Assembly: GCF_002934325.1 (NCBI RefSeq)
Contig: NZ_PTIV01000010.1
Location: forward strand, 43,310 to 107,309
Direction: 5' to 3'
Source of the DNA: Marinobacter persicus
GTDB taxonomy: Bacteria > Pseudomonadota > Gammaproteobacteria > Pseudomonadales > Oleiphilaceae
Length of the DNA: 64,000 nucleotides
Of this stretch, positions 54,796 through 63,908 are shown in pieces. A model generated the notes under the pieces. That model did not search any database. It saw only the letters and a list, made by a program, of their open reading frames with translations, and was not told where the DNA came from. The first letter of the stretch is position 1. Each line of letters begins with the position of its first letter. The translations under genes and the position numbers were made by a program.

Positions 54796-56569
54796 CGTCT
54801 TCCCTCCCAGGTTGCCAGTCATAAACAATTTCCACCCGATTACCCTCGCCATGCACGTGGAAATGGGTCGCCATGCGACGCAGCAATTCCAGGCCGCGAC
54901 CGGCGTAGGAACTGCCCGGAATGGACCGGGTTTTGGACGCCCTCGCCGAATGCTCCGCAAAATCAAAGCCAGCACCGCTGTCTTCGCAGATCACCCTCAG
55001 GCGCCCACCGGGGTCTCGGGATTCGTGACTGAGCGAAAATCGAATGAAGTGGCCATCGGTATCAGATAGCCGGCGTTGGCGCTCCTCGTAATAAAGTGCA
55101 AAGCCCCGGGGCGAGCTCTTCCAGTCCGAGGACAGCGCCAGCACACCGTGCTCCAGAGCGTTGTTGTAGAGTTCTGACAGCAGGGTATACACCTCCCCGC
55201 TTCGACTGCGCAGCCCCGGCACCTCCATGCAGATGTGCAGCAGCAGGGGCAACGGGTTGAACTCAGACAGGGTTCTCTCCCGGATTTCGTAGACACACTG
55301 CCAGTCCGCCGGCCCAATGGGCTCAGCGTCTGGCGGTTTCCGAGCCGAGGGCCTGGCCTGCTCCAGTTCCGGGATGGCCACACAACAAAGCGTCAGGTCA
55401 TCCGCCGCCTCGGGCTGTCCCGTGAACTCCCGGACCCGGTGCATCAAGGCGTCAAAGGCATCAGACGGCGAACTCAGCCCGGCCAGCACCTGCCGAACGC
55501 CGGATTCCCCCAACAATTCCCCTTGCTCATTGGCACTCTCGGGGAATCCGTCGGTCATCAACAGAACATGATCACCAGGCGTAACCTGAAAAACCACCAT
55601 CGATGTGGAGAAGTTTTCCGCGTTCTGTACGCCCAGCGGCAGATTGCGGGAAGGGATGGCGACCCGCTCGCCCGAGCCTCGCAGGAGCCAGGCATCCGGC
55701 AGGCCACCGTTCCAGGCGCGAACCAATCCCTGGCGGGAATCGGTTTCAAGCATGGCGCCGCAACAGAACATGCCAACCGGCAATATGCGCCTGAGCTTGG
55801 CGTTGATTTCACGCAGAATGGCCGCAGCCCCAAATCCCTGCCCCACCATGCCGTAAAAGATCTCTGCCACTGGCATGGCCCCAATGGCGGCCGGAAGACC
55901 GTGGCCGGTAAAATCTCCAAGGAACACCAGACTACCGCCACCCGGCCGGGTAGCAGCAAAAAGGACGTCGCCATTAAAGACCGACATGGGAGAGGCGTGA
56001 TAGCGAATATTCGGTGAATCCAGGCTCCCGGTGTGGGCAATGTTGTCAAATACCCGGCGGGCGGTCTTTTGCTCCGCCAGCATCTGTTCGTTTTTCTGGC
56101 GCACCTGATCAACCTGTTCCGCCAGGGCCTGATGCAGGCGGCGCATGCGGTCCAACGCATTCAGCTTGGCATCGAGAATGACACGATTGAAGGGTTTAAT
56201 CAGGAAGTCATCACCGCCCGCCTCCAGGCAACGGGCCAGTTCTTTGGGATCTGTCAGGGCCGTCAAAAAGATCACCGGCACCAGGCGCTCACCCGCCATT
56301 GACTTGATTTGCCGGGCGGCGGACAGGCCATCCAACTCTGGCATCATGGCATCCAGCAAGACAATATCGGGATCGACTTCGTGAAACTGGTCCACAGCAG
56401 CGGTCCCGTCAAACACCTCAAACACCTCATGTCCAAGCTTCTGCAGCAACGCACAGAGGATCATCCGGTCGGGCTTGTTATCCTCCGCGACCAGTATCCG
56501 AAGCCTGGAGGGTTCAGCAGATCCGGAAAAGCTGTTCAAAGTTTGAGATGGAGAGAATTCGCCGGACAT
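54788..56569 (-). CDS. hsbR: Response regulator, PP2C phosphatase and kinase HsbR
   Basis: A 593-residue three-domain regulator: receiver at ~22-140 (DPDIVLLDAMMPELDGLSAAR, phospho-Asp in LLDAMMP), SpoIIE/PP2C phosphatase at ~185-390 (DVLFAATRPGGGSLVFLGDFTGHGLPAAIG, MTDGFPESANEQGELLG), and an anti-sigma-type HATPase at ~450-590 (LYNNALEHGVL, CEDSGAGFDF, GRGLELLRRMATHFHVHG). In P. aeruginosa HsbR (PA3346) dephosphorylates or phosphorylates HsbA depending on its receiver state. It begins 56 bases inside hsbA; the ATG has a weak ribosome site, and no better in-frame ATG exists before the receiver. Confidence 0.88.
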   Translation of the reverse strand: MSGEFSPSQTLNSFSGSAEPSRLRILVAEDNKPDRMILCALLQKLGHEVFEVFDGTAAVDQFHEVDPDIVLLDAMMPELDGLSAARQIKSMAGERLVPVIFLTALTDPKELARCLEAGGDDFLIKPFNRVILDAKLNALDRMRRLHQALAEQVDQVRQKNEQMLAEQKTARRVFDNIAHTGSLDSPNIRYHASPMSVFNGDVLFAATRPGGGSLVFLGDFTGHGLPAAIGAMPVAEIFYGMVGQGFGAAAILREINAKLRRILPVGMFCCGAMLETDSRQGLVRAWNGGLPDAWLLRGSGERVAIPSRNLPLGVQNAENFSTSMVVFQVTPGDHVLLMTDGFPESANEQGELLGESGVRQVLAGLSSPSDAFDALMHRVREFTGQPEAADDLTLCCVAIPELEQARPSARKPPDAEPIGPADWQCVYEIRERTLSEFNPLPLLLHICMEVPGLRSRSGEVYTLLSELYNNALEHGVLALSSDWKSSPRGFALYYEERQRRLSDTDGHFIRFSLSHESRDPGGRLRVICEDSGAGFDFAEHSARASKTRSIPGSSYAGRGLELLRRMATHFHVHGEGNRVEIVYDWQPGREDDD

Positions 56570-56819
56570 CGCTATTGCAGTTCTCTATGGAGATCCGGGC
56601 GGAGTCGCCACCGGCATGGTCCCGCAGCAGCAGCAGCATGCCCAGCGCAGAACTGTCCAGGTAGGTGGTATCGGAAAGATCGACAACATAGCGTTTGATG
56701 GCGGGGTCGGCCTGTTCGTAGGCATCGCGGAACGCCTGATGGGTGCTGAAATCAAAACGGCCATCGACCCGGATTACCAACGTTTGCCCGTCATCCACAC
56801 GATGCGCTGCTATTGGCAT
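56514..56819 (-). CDS. hsbA: STAS anti-sigma factor antagonist HsbA
   Basis: A 101-residue STAS protein. The phosphorylatable serine is in VVDLSDTTYLDSSALGMLLLLRDHAG (DSSALG, about residue 57), as in SpoIIAA-type antagonists. In Pseudomonas HsbA binds the anti-sigma factor FlgM or the diguanylate cyclase HsbD depending on phosphorylation. It is the first gene of an hsbA-hsbR-hptB unit placed inside the flagellar cluster. A 131-base gap separates it from fliJ, with no recognised promoter motif. Confidence 0.85.
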   Translation of the reverse strand: MPIAAHRVDDGQTLVIRVDGRFDFSTHQAFRDAYEQADPAIKRYVVDLSDTTYLDSSALGMLLLLRDHAGGDSARISIENCNSDVRRILSISNFEQLFRIC

Positions 56820-56950
56820 TACCTAACCCCCCGAAAAATGACGACAATTGTTATCCTTTAACGCGACTTCCGCCACTTACTGTCTGAGGACAAGCATAGC
56901 TGACATGTGAGATTTTGCATGCATCAATACCACCACTCAATGGAACAGCG

Positions 56951-57394
56951 TTAGCGTTGGCGCCTGGCAAAAGCGCGCCCTGCGGCCTCGTCCGCCAGCT
57001 TCTGCTCTTTCAGATCCTGCTCTCGTTGTTCCTGCTGCCGACAGGTTTCAATGTACTTCTCCATGCCCCGGCGGCGCTCCCACGCTTGCAGCCATTCCTG
57101 GCGACGGGCTTCAAACACCTGCTCGGCCTGCTGCAGCTGCTTTTCCTGCTGCCGAATGACCTGATCCAGCTGTGCGATGAATGCCTGCCAGGCCTGCAGG
57201 CGGTTGACCGAGACCACCCCCTGCTGGCTGGCCCGTATCTGGTTGCGATATTCCTGCTGGTACTGCTCCAGGTTCTTCACCTGCTCGCGATGCGCTTCCA
57301 CCTGTTGCCGGGCCTCACCCATGCGGTCCAGGGCCTCCTGTTCCTTGCGCTCTTCCAGCGCCAGGACTGGCTGTAATCGTTGGGAACGACGCAT
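56951..57394 (-). CDS. fliJ: Flagellar export chaperone FliJ
   Basis: A 147-residue coiled-coil protein rich in Glu, Gln, Arg and Lys with no Pro in the helical core (LEERKEQEALDRMGEARQQVEAHREQVKNLEQYQQEY), as in FliJ. It couples the FliI ATPase to FlhA. Its ATG shares one base with the fliI stop (TGATG). Confidence 0.9.
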   Translation of the reverse strand: MRRSQRLQPVLALEERKEQEALDRMGEARQQVEAHREQVKNLEQYQQEYRNQIRASQQGVVSVNRLQAWQAFIAQLDQVIRQQEKQLQQAEQVFEARRQEWLQAWERRRGMEKYIETCRQQEQREQDLKEQKLADEAAGRAFARRQR

Positions 57395-58776
57395 CAGCCA
57401 TTACCCTTCTGGTTGTTTGGCGGCCGTTTCGGGCGATCCTGACCACGTCTTTCCGGCACCACTGCCATCAACTGATCAATACTTTCCTGCAGCGGCGCAC
57501 TCTCATTCAGGCCCTGTTGCAGGAACTGGCGCATATTGCCAATGTGCTGGATCGCAAAGTCGGTTTCCGGGTCCGAGCCTTTTACGTAGGCGCCAACACT
57601 GATCAAATCACGGGCCTGCTGGTAGCGGGAATATACCTGTTTGAAACGCTGGGCCCGAGCCATGTGCTCAGGATCGGTCACCTGGGGCATGACCCGGCTA
57701 ATGGAGGCTTCCACGTCGATAGCCGGATAGTGGCCTTCTTCGGCCAGGCGTCGGGACAGCACGATGTGGCCATCGAGAATGGCCCGGGTAGCATCGGCGA
57801 TGGGATCCTGCTGATCGTCGCCTTCGGTGAGGACGGTGTAGAACGCGGTGATGGAACCGCCACCAGGGCGGCCATTGCCGGTTCGCTCCACCAACTGCGG
57901 CAGTTTGGCAAACACCGACGGCGGGTAACCCTTGGTGGCCGGTGGCTCGCCCACGGCCAGGGCGATTTCCCGCTGGGCCTGGGCATAGCGGGTCAGCGAA
58001 TCCATCAACAGCAGGACACGCTTGCCCTGGTCCCGGTAATACTCGGCAATACGGGTGGTCAGCATGGCGGCCCGAAGGCGCATCAGGGGGGAGTCGTCCG
58101 CTGGTGAGGCAACCACCACGGAACGGGCCAGGCCTTCATCGCCCAGGATATCCTCGATGAATTCCTTGACCTCCCGGCCCCGCTCGCCGATCAGGCCCAC
58201 CACGGTGATGTCGGCGTTGGTAAAACGGGTCATCATGCCCAGCAGCATACTCTTACCGACGCCACTGCCGGCAAACAGACCCAGGCGCTGGCCCTGGCCC
58301 ACCGTCAGCAGGGAGTTAATGGCGCGGATGCCCACATCCATGGACTGGCGCACCGGCGCCCGGTCCAACGGGTTGATAATGTCTCCAGACAGATGAACCC
58401 GGGCCTCGGCCTGCAGCGGGCCCTTGCCATCCAGCGGATCGCCGGCACCATTGACCACGCGGCCAAGCATTTGCGGGCCCACGGGCACGCGGCTGGTGGC
58501 GGATAAGGGCACGACCCTGGCGCCAGGTTTCAAGCCTTCAATGGCCGTCAGTGGCATGAGGTAAACCTTGTCTTCCTCAAAGCCCACCACTTCGGCCTCG
58601 ACATTGCCAGTGGCTTCACCCTGAATCACGCAGCGGTCGCCCACCACCATGGGGCAACCCACGCATTCCAGGGTCAGGCCCACCATGCGGGTAAGACGGC
58701 CAGACAGCTCCGGGGCGGGTTCGGGTGGAATAGCGTCCTGTAATTGACGCAGACGGTCAGCCAGCCGGGAGGTCAT
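57394..58776 (-). CDS. fliI: Flagellar export ATPase FliI
   Basis: A 460-residue ATPase from the ATG at 58776, picked for the GGAGGA element nine bases upstream; the frame extends to 58848 but that region overlaps fliH and is not FliI-like. Walker A is GSGVGKSM (residues 170-177), Walker [36 protein letters not shown], and the arginine-finger region [11 protein letters not shown] follows. It energises export together with FliH and FliJ. Confidence 0.94.
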   Translation of the reverse strand: MTSRLADRLRQLQDAIPPEPAPELSGRLTRMVGLTLECVGCPMVVGDRCVIQGEATGNVEAEVVGFEEDKVYLMPLTAIEGLKPGARVVPLSATSRVPVGPQMLGRVVNGAGDPLDGKGPLQAEARVHLSGDIINPLDRAPVRQSMDVGIRAINSLLTVGQGQRLGLFAGSGVGKSMLLGMMTRFTNADITVVGLIGERGREVKEFIEDILGDEGLARSVVVASPADDSPLMRLRAAMLTTRIAEYYRDQGKRVLLLMDSLTRYAQAQREIALAVGEPPATKGYPPSVFAKLPQLVERTGNGRPGGGSITAFYTVLTEGDDQQDPIADATRAILDGHIVLSRRLAEEGHYPAIDVEASISRVMPQVTDPEHMARAQRFKQVYSRYQQARDLISVGAYVKGSDPETDFAIQHIGNMRQFLQQGLNESAPLQESIDQLMAVVPERRGQDRPKRPPNNQKGNG

Positions 58777-59644
58777 CGTCCTCCTCCGGCTCATCGCCTG
58801 ACTGGGGACTGGAGGATAGGGGCTCCATGGCAGACGATTCGAGCACATCCCGATGGAAATCGGTCAGCTCACCCATCTGCATGCCTGTATCCGCAGCGAT
58901 GGCATCCACGGGTTCACCAAACTGCTCTTCCAACATGTTTTGGATGGCATGCTGGAAGCGCTTTTCCACGGTGTAGTCCACCAGGCTATGACGGGTCTGA
59001 ACTTTGCAACCACCGGGCAACAGGCTGTCGTCTTCTATCAGGTTGGGCGTGACTTCCAGGCGCTCGGTCACTTCACGAACCGGCTCCAGGTCATCCGGAT
59101 GGATGTGAATACGCAGGTTTTCGGTAGTGGAAGGCAGGGCCGCCAATGCCTGGCGCACCACCTGACGAATCTGTGAGGAATCCAGGGTCAATTCCCGATA
59201 GACCACTGACCGTGCCAGGGCCGTGGTGAGGTTTACCAGCGCCGTTTCAAGCTCTTCTTCATGGCGCTTGATCGGCAACACCAATTCCCCCATGAGGTGT
59301 TCCAACCGATCCATGGTGGCGGCCATTTGCTGACGGGTATCTTCAACCCCCTGCTGTCGCCCCTGCTCGCGGCCCTCTTCCTGGCCAGCGGCAAAGCCTT
59401 CCTCACGACCATCGGCCCGGCCCTGCTCCAGGCCACTCTTGTAGCCTTCCTCACGACCTTCCTTGAAACCGTCGTCCTGCGCGGCCTGGCGAATTTCCTG
59501 CAACTCGCCGGCGGTCATGGGTTTGACTTCCGCTTCCTGGGCCACTTCGTTGCCCTGTTCGTCAAGCAGGGGCAACTCCCACCTTTCCCAGGCGGTCATC
59601 TGTTCTTTGGGTCGGGTTTTGCGATCCTGGTCCGAGTCTCTCAT
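58757..59644 (-). CDS. fliH: Flagellar export ATPase regulator FliH
   Basis: A 295-residue FliI-binding protein. The central part has the glycine-spaced GxxxG-type helix ([42 protein letters not shown], about residues 58-98) typical of FliH, and the C-terminal FliH domain ([33 protein letters not shown]) follows; the tail is acidic. Overlaps fliG by one base (TAATG). Confidence 0.92.
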   Translation of the reverse strand: MRDSDQDRKTRPKEQMTAWERWELPLLDEQGNEVAQEAEVKPMTAGELQEIRQAAQDDGFKEGREEGYKSGLEQGRADGREEGFAAGQEEGREQGRQQGVEDTRQQMAATMDRLEHLMGELVLPIKRHEEELETALVNLTTALARSVVYRELTLDSSQIRQVVRQALAALPSTTENLRIHIHPDDLEPVREVTERLEVTPNLIEDDSLLPGGCKVQTRHSLVDYTVEKRFQHAIQNMLEEQFGEPVDAIAADTGMQMGELTDFHRDVLESSAMEPLSSSPQSGDEPEEDDDLPAG

Positions 59645-60666
59645 TACATCATTTCTTCACCGGCACCGCCGAGGGAAATCTCGCCGGCTTCCGCCATACG
59701 ACGGGCAATGGTGATGATGTCCTTCTGGGCTGCTTCCACTTCGCTGACCTTGACCGGACCTTTCGCCTCGAGGTCATCCTGCAGCAATTCGGCCGCCCGC
59801 TTGGACATGTTGTTGAAGATCTTGTCCTTGACGCCATCGTCGGCGCCTTTCAGCGCGACAACCAGCACCTCGGAGGATACTTCACGCAGCAGCGCCTGAA
59901 TACCACGATCGTCCACATCCTTGAGGTTATCGAAGACAAACATGAGGTCTTCGATGGTGGTGGCCAGGTCCGGGTCCATGTCCTTGATGGAATCCATCAG
60001 ACCACCTTCGATGCTGCGATCCATAAAGTTCATGATGTCTGCCGCCCGCTTGACGCCGCCAATACGGCTCGTCTGGGCCGCGGAACCACCGGAGAACTGC
60101 TTCTCCAGAATCGAGTTGAGTTCCTGCAGCGCCTGGGGCTGAATGCTTTCCAGCGAGGCAACGCGCATCATCACATCCAGTCGGACCTTTTCATCCAGTG
60201 TCGCCAGAATTTCCGCGGCCTGGTCCGGGTCCAGGTAGGAGATAACGATGGCCTGAATCTGGGGGTGCTCGTAACGGATGACATCGCCCACCGCCTTGGG
60301 CTCCATCCATTTCAGCGTATCAAGCCCAGTGGTGTCACCACCGATCAGAATTCGGTCAATCAGCCCGGAGGCTTTGTCGTCCCCCAGTGCCTGAGTAAGC
60401 ATGGTGCGAATGTAATCGTCATTGCCCACACCCAGGCCGGTTTGCCCACCCACGGCATCCACGAATTGGGACAGCACGTACTCCACTTCGTCCTTGCTGA
60501 TATCCTGCATCTGGGCCATGGCCACACCGACCCGCTGAACCTCCTTGGGGCCCATGTGTTTAAGCACTTCGGCGGCATCCGCCTCACCCAGGGACATCAG
60601 CAGGATAGCGGCCTGCTCGACACGAGGGATCTTACGCATTGCCTTCTGGCCATTCTCATCCGTCAT
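59644..60666 (-). CDS. fliG: Flagellar motor switch protein FliG
   Basis: A 340-residue rotor protein. N-terminal domain binds FliF (EQAAILLMSLGEADAAEVLKHMGPKEVQRVG); the middle domain has VLATLDEKVRLDVMMRVASLESIQPQAL with the EHPQ motif (IRYEHPQIQAIVISYL); the C-terminal torque helix has LMFVFDNLKDVDDRGIQALLREV with the conserved charged residues that meet the stator. Overlaps fliF by 11 bases. Confidence 0.95.
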   Translation of the reverse strand: MTDENGQKAMRKIPRVEQAAILLMSLGEADAAEVLKHMGPKEVQRVGVAMAQMQDISKDEVEYVLSQFVDAVGGQTGLGVGNDDYIRTMLTQALGDDKASGLIDRILIGGDTTGLDTLKWMEPKAVGDVIRYEHPQIQAIVISYLDPDQAAEILATLDEKVRLDVMMRVASLESIQPQALQELNSILEKQFSGGSAAQTSRIGGVKRAADIMNFMDRSIEGGLMDSIKDMDPDLATTIEDLMFVFDNLKDVDDRGIQALLREVSSEVLVVALKGADDGVKDKIFNNMSKRAAELLQDDLEAKGPVKVSEVEAAQKDIITIARRMAEAGEISLGGAGEEMM

Positions 60667-62371
60667 CGACGTTCACCCATTGACGCAATACTTGTGATAC
60701 CCGAGCCGGGTCTTCAGCAATCAGACCCTTGAGGGCATTCAGGTGCCTATCATAACCGTCGGTTGCGCCCGGCAAAAGCAGGTCATCCTGGGATGACATG
60801 GCATCGCGCAACGCACCGCCGCCTTCAATACCATCCAGCGAACCGTATTCATCATCGTCTCCGCTCCGCTGCTCACTGCGGCCACCGCCAGACAGCGCCT
60901 TCAGAGTCGGGCGCAACAAGCCCAGTACCAGAATCAGGATCACCAGGCCGGCCAGCACCTGTTTCATCAGGTCCCAGAACCAGGGCTGCTCCCAGAACGC
61001 CGGCTCTTCAAACTCCACGGTTTCTTCCGGGGCAAATGCAGTGTTCATCACCGTCACACTGTCGCCCCGAGCGGCGGAGTAGCCAACCGCATCGCGCACC
61101 AGCATGCTCAGGCGCTGCAACTCTTGCTCACTCCAAGGCTCGTAGCTGACTTCACCGGTTTCCGGGTCCACCACTTTCTTGTCATCCACGGCCAGGGCCA
61201 CGGTCACACGGTTAACGGCACCCAACTCCTTGCGGGTGTAGCTGACGGTGCGATCCACTTCGTAGTTACGGGTTGCTTCGCGGCGCACATTCGTGGGCTG
61301 GGCATTGCCGCCGTCCTGGCCATTCTGGCCGTTCTGGGCATTGTTGGCCTGCTCCGGCGCAGACGCCGCTCCCGGAGGCTGGTTGGACAGGGCTCCCGGA
61401 ACGCCGCCATTGCTGCCATTAACGGTTTGCTCGGTCAGCTCACGTTCGCTGCGAATGGCTTGCTGCTCCGGATTAAACAGCTCCTCTGCGCGCTCAACAG
61501 ACGAGAAATCCAGGTCTGCGCTCACCTCTGTCCGATAACGGCCATCACCCACGATAGGTGAAATCATGGAAGCAACACGACGGGTCAGGCGCTCCTCGAG
61601 TTTGGCGGTGTACTCGTACTGGTCCTTCATCTGGTCCACTTCTGTCTTCGGCTCATTGCCGGTCAGAAGGTTGCCGTTCTGGTCAACGACCGTCACTTGT
61701 TCGCGCTTCATCATGGGCACACTGCCCGCGACAAGGTTAACAATGGCGCGGATCTGCTCCTGCTCCGGCCGACGACCGGCAAACAGGTCGAGAAATACCG
61801 ACGCACTGGGTTCACGGGCGTCACGGATAAAGACAGAACGCTCCGGAATGGCCAGGTGAACCCGGGAACTCTTGACGCCACGCATACTGCCAATGGTGCG
61901 GGCCAGCTCGCCTTCCAGGCCACGGCGATAAGTGATGGTTTCCATAAACTGGGAGGTACCCAGGCCCCGCTCCTGGTCCATCAACTCATAACCAATGGTC
62001 TCCCGGTCGGTCACCCCTTCGGCCGCCAGTTTCAGGCGGGCATCATAGACTTTGTCCGACGGCACCAACAAAGCCCCGGAACGCGGGTCCATCTTGTACT
62101 CGATGCCGTTGCTTTCCAGGATACTGGACACATCCTGAGGGTTGTATGAGGACAGATCGCCCAACACCGGCTGGTAGTTGGGCTCCTGGGCCCAAAGCAC
62201 CACCGCGACGCCCAGAGCGACACTGGCGGCCAGGCCGACCATCAAGCCCACCTGGCGCAGCAGGTTCAGCCGATTGAAACCAAGCAGCATCTTGTTGCCG
62301 CTCTCAGGGGTTTCGCCTTCGCTGCTTGCAGGCAGGTCAGAAGCGTTGGTTTGTGCGGGTACGCTTGCCAT
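60656..62371 (-). CDS. fliF: Flagellar MS-ring protein FliF
   Basis: A 571-residue MS-ring protein. Two membrane segments: residues ~40-62 (VGLMVGLAASVALGVAVVLW) and ~468-490 (VLAGLVILILVLGLL). The periplasmic YscJ-type domain (SSYNPQDVSSILESNGIEYKMD; VKSSRVHLAIPERSVFIRD) and a low-complexity Asn/Gln/Gly loop (around 330-370) lie between; the C-terminus binding FliG ends VSQVLRQWVNVDDG. Sixteen bases after fliE. Confidence 0.95.
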   Translation of the reverse strand: MASVPAQTNASDLPASSEGETPESGNKMLLGFNRLNLLRQVGLMVGLAASVALGVAVVLWAQEPNYQPVLGDLSSYNPQDVSSILESNGIEYKMDPRSGALLVPSDKVYDARLKLAAEGVTDRETIGYELMDQERGLGTSQFMETITYRRGLEGELARTIGSMRGVKSSRVHLAIPERSVFIRDAREPSASVFLDLFAGRRPEQEQIRAIVNLVAGSVPMMKREQVTVVDQNGNLLTGNEPKTEVDQMKDQYEYTAKLEERLTRRVASMISPIVGDGRYRTEVSADLDFSSVERAEELFNPEQQAIRSERELTEQTVNGSNGGVPGALSNQPPGAASAPEQANNAQNGQNGQDGGNAQPTNVRREATRNYEVDRTVSYTRKELGAVNRVTVALAVDDKKVVDPETGEVSYEPWSEQELQRLSMLVRDAVGYSAARGDSVTVMNTAFAPEETVEFEEPAFWEQPWFWDLMKQVLAGLVILILVLGLLRPTLKALSGGGRSEQRSGDDDEYGSLDGIEGGGALRDAMSSQDDLLLPGATDGYDRHLNALKGLIAEDPARVSQVLRQWVNVDDG

Positions 62372-62386
62372 GCTACTGCTCCGTTA

Positions 62387-62764
62387 TCAAATCGGCATGT
62401 TCATAATGTCTTCATACGCCCTGACCACACGGTTGCGCACCTGGGTCAGCGCCTCGAAGGACACGGAAGATTTTTCGGCGGCGATCATCACCCGGGTGAT
62501 GTCCACGTTCGGGTCGCCCATATCGTAAGCGGTTCTCAACTCGCTGGTCTGCTGCTGAAGCTCGTTGACGTTGTTCACAGCGTTGCCAAGCATATCACCA
62601 AAGCTTGGTGTTTCGCGGGTTTGCTGCACATCGCGAGGGCTATCGACACGACCGCGAACGTTCTGATTCGGCTCAATCTGCTGGTTCTGCTGATTTTGCA
62701 TCATCTGGGAACGCAGATTCCGGATGTCGGACAGTACGCTGTTGATGTCGGCACGCTGGACCAT
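62387..62764 (-). CDS. fliE: Flagellar hook-basal body protein FliE
   Basis: A 125-residue protein from the ATG at 62764 (MVQRADINSVL), preceded by GGGAGAG; an upstream in-frame ATG at 62836 would put the start inside the sigma-54 promoter and is rejected. The C-terminal half is conserved: SFGDMLGNAVNNVNELQQQTSEL and VMIAAEKSSVSFEALTQVRNRVVRAYEDIMNM. The N-terminal part is Gln/Asn-rich. It links the MS ring to the rod. First gene of fliEFGHIJ. Confidence 0.93.
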   Translation of the reverse strand: MVQRADINSVLSDIRNLRSQMMQNQQNQQIEPNQNVRGRVDSPRDVQQTRETPSFGDMLGNAVNNVNELQQQTSELRTAYDMGDPNVDITRVMIAAEKSSVSFEALTQVRNRVVRAYEDIMNMPI

Positions 62765-62835
62765 GTTTCTCTCCCGGTGACCCCCAAAGGGGTGCCTGTT
62801 CATCTTTTCATGACAGAGGTTGTTACAGGGGATCA

Positions 62836-62851
62836 AGCAATCAGAAGGCCA
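62836..62851 (-). promoter_or_regulatory. Sigma-54 promoter of fliEFGHIJ
   Basis: Minus-strand TGGCCTTCTGATTGCT has TGGC at -24 and TTGCT at -12 with exact GG-N10-GC spacing, 72 bases before the fliE ATG. Enhancer binding by FleQ is likely given the FleQ-box-like palindrome ~65 bases further upstream. Confidence 0.82.
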
Positions 62852-62915
62852 ACATTTATTTATCGTTCATTTTCAAATACTTGAACAACACAAAAGACGA
62901 CATAAAATCTTCTGC

Positions 62916-62929
62916 GTCGGAGAATTGAC
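62916..62929. promoter_or_regulatory. FleQ-box-like palindrome
   Basis: GTCGGAGAATTGAC matches the FleQ consensus GTCANTAAATTGAC at 10 of the 13 specified bases, with the conserved outer GTC and ATTGAC halves. It lies at enhancer distance from the fliE sigma-54 promoter. The assignment rests on the consensus only. Confidence 0.5.
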
Positions 62930-62958
62930 GGCTCGGGAGAACCACAAAGGCGAGAAAC

Positions 62959-62984
62959 AAAAAAGTGGCACCCCGCAGGGTGCC
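62959..62984 (-). terminator. Rho-independent terminator after fleR
   Basis: Minus strand: stem GGCACCC/GGGTGCC (arms at 62978-62984 and 62967-62973 on the plus strand, 4-base loop) followed by ACTTTTTTG. It lies 36 bases after the fleR stop and separates fleR from fliE transcription. Confidence 0.88.
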
Positions 62985-63020
62985 CGAAGGAGTAGAAGTT
63001 ATATTTAAGCGATTTCGCGA

Positions 63021-63908
63021 TCAGGCCGTGGCCAGCTCGGCATCCAGATCAATGCCAGCATCACGCATCTGGGCCAGCTTGTAGCGCAGGGTGCGGGGGC
63101 TGATACCCAACTGCTCGGCCGCGCGATTACGTCGGCCACCTTCATTACGCAGTGTCTGGATGATGATGCGGAACTCCTGCTGACGCAGGTCGTTACCCAG
63201 TGAACCACTGCCATCGCTTGCGTCTTCCTCCGCAGGAGCCTGCTGTGCCGCCTGCTCTTCCGCAGTGTAAATCGGCACTTCCGGCGCGGTGGCCGCCACC
63301 GGCTCGGCGGCCTGCAGGTCCGGCTTGCCGGTGATGCCCAGCTCCAGGCAAAGGTCACCGGCGTGAATAACGTTGCCCTGCATCAACACCAGCGCCCGCT
63401 GGATGGCGTTATCCAGTTCACGCACGTTTCCGGGCCAGGCATGGGTGGTCAGTGCCTTGCGGGCATCTTCGGCCAGGCTGATACCGGTCAGCTTCATCTT
63501 GCGGGCATGCTTGCGCAGCAAGGACTTGGCCAGCGGCAGGATATCCAGGGGCCGCTCGCGCAGCGGCTGCCAGTGCATCGGGAAGACGGTCAGGCGGTAG
63601 TAGAGGTCTTCCCGGAACTTGCCTTCACGCACGTAATCACCAAGATCACGGTTGGTGGTGGCAATCACCCGTACATCCAGGGAAATGGTCTTGCGACCGC
63701 CTACCCGCTCCACTTCACGCTCCTGCAAGACCCGCAGCAACTTGGACTGCAGGTTCATGTCCATCTCGGAAATTTCATCCAGCAGGATGGTACCGCCATT
63801 GGCCTGTTCAAATTTACCGGGTGAGGAGGACACTGCACCGGTGAATGCGCCTTTCTCATGGCCAAACAGGATGGCTTCCAGCATGTTCTCGGGGATGGCT
63901 GCGCAGTT
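63021..63908 (-). pseudogene. fleR: Flagellar sigma-54 activator FleR, 3' part only
   Basis: The visible part covers ~296 residues of FleR: from NCAAIPENM in the AAA+ domain through [35 protein letters not shown] (GAFTGA loop that contacts sigma-54, Walker B DEISEMD), [11 protein letters not shown] and the C-terminal Fis helix-turn-helix ([29 protein letters not shown]). The receiver domain and Walker A, ~180 residues, are missing. Immediately before NCAAIP the expected (F)xAI is replaced by unrelated residues and an in-frame stop appears at 63936-63938. Either the gene is interrupted or the window ends in a rearranged or chimeric stretch. FleR drives class III flagellar genes, so loss would block motility. 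Confidence 0.8.

Noticed and set aside
63021..63884. A complete 287-residue regulator starting at MLEAILFG.
   Set aside because: That ATG is inside the AAA+ domain; the codons before it (NCAAIPEN) are still FleR, so the gene is truncated and not short by nature.
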